Virus record (IMG/VR): IMGVR_UViG_3300033388_000333
Span: 1 to 25,381 of that record
Strand: one strand, 5' to 3'
Origin: a virus
DNA length: 25,381 bases
The notes beneath the pieces are model-generated. The model was not told where the DNA came from and did no database searches. It saw nothing but the letters and a program-made list of their open reading frames with translations. Shown here piece by piece: positions 22,809 through 25,381 of this stretch (position 1 is the first letter of the stretch; the number at the start of each line of letters is the position of its first letter). Made by a program: the position numbers and the translations under genes.

Positions 22809-23219
22809 ATGAAATTAAATGTAAAGCCTTTAAAAAACACTGATTACGACAATATACTATGTCAGTGGTGGCGTGACTGGAGATGGACTCCTCCCTACAG
22901 AGATTTTTTACCAGAGAATGGTACTGGGGGGTATATGGTTTATGATGAAGACACTCCAGTTTGTGCAGGCTTTATGTATACAACTAATTCAAAAGTAGCT
23001 TGGTGTGATTGGATTATATCTAATATAAGCTATAAAGATAGAACAAAAAGAAAGCAAGCACTTGAGTTGTTAATAAAACAAATAACTGAAGTTGCTAAGC
23101 GAAAAGGATTTAAATACTCGTATGCGTTAATAAAAAATAAACCTTTGATAGACACTTATAAAAAGATAGGATACAAAGAGGCTTCAAGTTATACGAGCGA
23201 AATGATTAAAGTATTATAA
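22809..23219 (+). CDS. GNAT-type N-acetyltransferase-like protein
   Basis: The 136-aa product has the length and layout of small GNAT enzymes that transfer acetyl from acetyl-CoA to an amine. After beta1-alpha1 (VKPLKNTDYDNILCQWWRDW), strand elements GGYMVYDEDTPVCAGFMYTT (about 40-59) and VAWCDWIISNISY (63-75) precede the acetyl-CoA-binding helix RTKRKQALELLIKQITEVAKRKG (78-100). The usual R/Q-x-x-G-x-G/A loop is replaced by KDRTKRKQA, so catalysis may be weak. ALIKNKPLIDTYKKIGY (106-122) matches the conserved end motif (N-x-x-x-x-x-x-Y-x-K-x-G-F). Its position between a tail gene and ejected-protein genes suggests virion or host protein acetylation, or a non-catalytic role. The stop is one base before the next ATG. 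Confidence 0.65.
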   Translation: MKLNVKPLKNTDYDNILCQWWRDWRWTPPYRDFLPENGTGGYMVYDEDTPVCAGFMYTTNSKVAWCDWIISNISYKDRTKRKQALELLIKQITEVAKRKGFKYSYALIKNKPLIDTYKKIGYKEASSYTSEMIKVL

Positions 23220-23220
23220 T

Positions 23221-24003
23221 ATGGCAGTAACAACAGCGGCAGTAATTGGTATAGGTACAGGGTTAGCCAGTGCGGGTCAATCGTTTAGTCAAGCGGCACA
23301 GCAGAAAAGAGCAGCTGAGCAAGCGAGAAAAGAACAAGAAAGACTTATGGCTGATGCAAGACAGAAAGCTGAAAAAGATTTTTATGCAGGCCTCAATGTG
23401 CCTTTAGATGCGTTTGGTGAACAGTATCGTCAAAACATAGCTGGCCAACAACAAACCCTTCAGGCTCTTCAAGAAGGTGATACTCGTAATTTAGTAGCTG
23501 GAGTAGGTGGCGTTACAGCTGCCGCAGCTCAAGCTGCAGAAGGCACACGTATAGGTATGGCAGATGCTCTTTATGAAAACAGAAAAATGAAAGCTGATGC
23601 TCAAGAAAATCTGAAGCAACAACTAATTCAAATGGACGTAGGTCAAGCTGCTGATGAATCTCAAAGAGAAAGAGATCTTCTTGAGGCAAGAAATAAATCC
23701 ATCCAAAGCGGTATCCAAGGAATCGGCATGGTCGGTCAAGGGCTAAATACATTAGCTCCTTTATATGGTAAGCAAGGAGGTATGAGAAGAGCAGAAAAAA
23801 TTGCGGATGCTGATAAGTTTGACATGTCTAAAGTTACAGCTGCTGCAGGAGGAGAACTATCAAGAGCTCAAATATTAAACACATTAAAGAACCAAGGATA
23901 CACTGGGAAAGAAACTCGTCTTATGGTTAATAAGGGTCAGTTTGATGATGACTTTTATAAAATATTTAAAGGACTATATGTGCCGCCAGTAACAAATCCC
24001 TAA
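23221..24003 (+). CDS. Internal/ejected virion protein (T7 gp14-like type)
   Basis: The 260-aa product starts with a small-residue hydrophobic segment (AVIGIGTGLASAGQ, about 7-20) that could insert into or cross a membrane. A long Ala/Gln/Lys/Glu helix (about 21-55) follows, then a Gly/Ala-rich stretch (VAGVGGVTAAAAQAAEGTRIG, about 91-112) and another helical region with RERDLLEARNKS. This arrangement is typical of internal core or ejected proteins of podoviruses, such as T7 gp14, which form a channel through the envelope. The C-terminus (LNTLKNQGYTGKETRLMVNK) is a small basic helix region. It follows the GNAT gene by one base and precedes a larger partner-like gene. Homology to gp14 itself cannot be shown by eye; the class is inferred. 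Confidence 0.6.
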   Translation: MAVTTAAVIGIGTGLASAGQSFSQAAQQKRAAEQARKEQERLMADARQKAEKDFYAGLNVPLDAFGEQYRQNIAGQQQTLQALQEGDTRNLVAGVGGVTAAAAQAAEGTRIGMADALYENRKMKADAQENLKQQLIQMDVGQAADESQRERDLLEARNKSIQSGIQGIGMVGQGLNTLAPLYGKQGGMRRAEKIADADKFDMSKVTAAAGGELSRAQILNTLKNQGYTGKETRLMVNKGQFDDDFYKIFKGLYVPPVTNP

Positions 24004-24013
24004 TAACTAAAGT

Positions 24014-25381
24014 ATGGCAGAAGGAACAGACAGACCCACAGGTGCAAATGCATATTCCATATATGTAAATCGAGATACCGATGCTACGCAGGTTGATTGG
24101 TCAGCAATGGCTAAACAGCTTACGGATGGTGCTATTGCAATCGCTGAAGGGCGTGAGAAAAAAAAGCAAGAGATTACTGATGCGACTCAAAAAGCCATGG
24201 ACGAGCTCAGCAAAATTGCTGGCACAGATGTTCAATCATTAGGAAAACTTTTAATTAATGGATCTAATTATTCAAAAGAAACATTAATGGCTAACATGGA
24301 GCTTATGCGTAGTGGTGGCCTTGATCCTAAAGACTTTCAACTTATCATGCAACAGCAAAAGGACGGCTATAAAAATTTAAGTGAGTTTGTAAAAGGAGCT
24401 AATGATAAATACAAAGAAGCCATGGAACGTTTGGCACTTGGTGAAGACGGTGCTTCAATTGCTTCTGACTTAGAGATTGCATGGAATGAAGGTACATTTG
24501 GTTTTGGTGATCTTAATAATAAAAGAATTATAAGTAACCCACGTACTGGGGAATTAGTTTTGGTTACAATGGTTGATGACGGTCAAGGTAATTTAGTTGT
24601 TCCTAATCTTGATGAACGCCCAGACTTATATCAAAACGCTGCATATATAAATGTAAGAACTGATTTTAAATTAGACCGAAGAAGCACTAATGAATTAGCC
24701 GATGGTATTGTAGAGAATTTAGCTGATGTGATAACTTCAGAAGTAGGTAATTTCTCTGCTATCTCAGGAGGAGGAGTGGTAACTTCTATTAAAGACTTCC
24801 GTCAATTATTTGGTCAAGTAATAAAAGATGAGAGTGGAAATGTTATAAATAAACTTGTTAATGACGATGGTCAACCTATCGGCTATGATCAATTTATGAG
24901 TGATCAAGTTGACGTTATAACAGGTGATAAGACAGATTTAAGTTCTATGAATGCCGCTCAAGTTTTAAGTGGGGCAGGATATAAATTTGTTCAATCAGAA
25001 GAAGAAGCAAAAGAGAAAGGCTTTAAAAAATATATTATATACAAGAATATAAACGGAAGACCTCAAGTAGAGTTAACTGAAGGCCAAATGCAAGAAGCTC
25101 GTAATATTGCTAAGCGTGCAATTGAATCTCGTATAGACCTGGTTATCAAACAAACTCAACCAGATACTGGTGAACAAAGAAATCCTGTACAAGAAAAGTT
25201 AGATAGGGATAAGACAGACAAAACAGATAAAAGGTTTGGGTATATCAAACAAATTAATACTATGCTTACTGGTAATACAGCTGCTGCACAAAACGAAGCA
25301 AACAATTTAATTGACCAGTATAATGCAACTTTAAAAGAAGAAGATTTAAAAACTAAAGGATTAAGAGGTATTGTGGTTACA
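24014..25381 (+). CDS. Large internal/cargo virion protein, 3'-truncated by window edge
   Basis: Translation from ATG 24014 is open to the last base, giving at least 456 residues with no stop. The protein begins MAEGTDRPTGANAYSIYVNR and has an early charged helix (EGREKKKQEITDATQKAMDE, about 45-64). It then carries helix-rich segments with Gln/Asp/Asn-rich linkers, a middle part with IISNPRTGELVLVTMVDDGQ and a later GYKFVQSEEEAKEKGFKKYI. There is no signal peptide or transmembrane segment in the visible part. Placement directly after the gp14-like gene, large size and helical composition fit an internal or cargo protein ejected with the genome. No lysozyme or protease motif is seen in the visible portion. 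The start is 10 bases after the previous stop. Confidence 0.65.
   Translation, partial: MAEGTDRPTGANAYSIYVNRDTDATQVDWSAMAKQLTDGAIAIAEGREKKKQEITDATQKAMDELSKIAGTDVQSLGKLLINGSNYSKETLMANMELMRSGGLDPKDFQLIMQQQKDGYKNLSEFVKGANDKYKEAMERLALGEDGASIASDLEIAWNEGTFGFGDLNNKRIISNPRTGELVLVTMVDDGQGNLVVPNLDERPDLYQNAAYINVRTDFKLDRRSTNELADGIVENLADVITSEVGNFSAISGGGVVTSIKDFRQLFGQVIKDESGNVINKLVNDDGQPIGYDQFMSDQVDVITGDKTDLSSMNAAQVLSGAGYKFVQSEEEAKEKGFKKYIIYKNINGRPQVELTEGQMQEARNIAKRAIESRIDLVIKQTQPDTGEQRNPVQEKLDRDKTDKTDKRFGYIKQINTMLTGNTAAAQNEANNLIDQYNATLKEEDLKTKGLRGIVVT

Noticed and set aside
1-25381. tRNA genes, CRISPR arrays, insertion sequences or attachment sites
   Set aside because: Intergenic space is too small for most of these, and no cloverleaf, spaced repeat array, transposase or terminal inverted repeat was seen on either strand.

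Overview
The window is a single-strand structural and packaging segment of a tailed, probably podovirus-type double-stranded DNA phage of a Bacteroidota (flavobacterial) host. The host call rests on three things. The DNA is AT-rich with A-rich, non-Shine-Dalgarno sequence before start codons. Bacteroidota-type -7 boxes (TAnnTTTG, four of them exactly TATCTTTG) sit in the few gaps between genes. The portal, capsid, neck and tail-hub proteins look like those of crAss-like and uncultured marine Bacteroidota phages (family resemblance from memory, not a database search). Every supported gene is on the + strand and gaps are tiny. There is no replication, lysis, integration or tRNA gene here, so this is part of a larger genome; the first and last genes run off the window.

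Layout: 1-3874 carries tail-fibre/appendage-type proteins (a 5'-truncated fibre, a DNRLRE-like beta protein, a coiled-coil protein and a small virion-like protein), with a guanidinoacetate-methyltransferase-like (GAMT-like) enzyme between them. 3884-5240 is a tightly overlapped trio: a 74-aa unknown, a protein with two GroES-like halves, and a 2-oxoglutarate/Fe(II) oxygenase. 5240-7672 is a putative small terminase followed by the large terminase, which is broken into two frames with the ATPase coupling motif apparently missing. 7669-13076 is the head module: portal, a very basic small protein, a scaffold-like acidic protein and the HK97-fold major capsid protein. 13145-16229 holds an unknown conserved protein, a singly transcribed small protein, and two neck/adaptor proteins (the first frameshifted). 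16231-22786 is a 1598-aa tail hub/stabilisation protein and two fibre-like proteins (the first frameshifted). 22809-25381 holds a GNAT-type acetyltransferase and two probable internal/ejected virion proteins, the last cut by the window end.

The genes would work together as a late operon set: terminase feeds DNA through the portal into a scaffolded capsid, neck and hub proteins close the vertex, fibres bind the host, and internal proteins are ejected. Internal promoters and two hairpin terminators split the run into sub-operons. The most distinctive content is the auxiliary set placed between virion genes (GAMT-like methyltransferase, 2OG oxygenase, tandem GroES-like protein, GNAT), which suggests protein modification and folding during virion assembly. 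Three genes have interrupted frames. Two fit loss of one T from a T run, so sequencing or assembly error must be excluded before calling decay.
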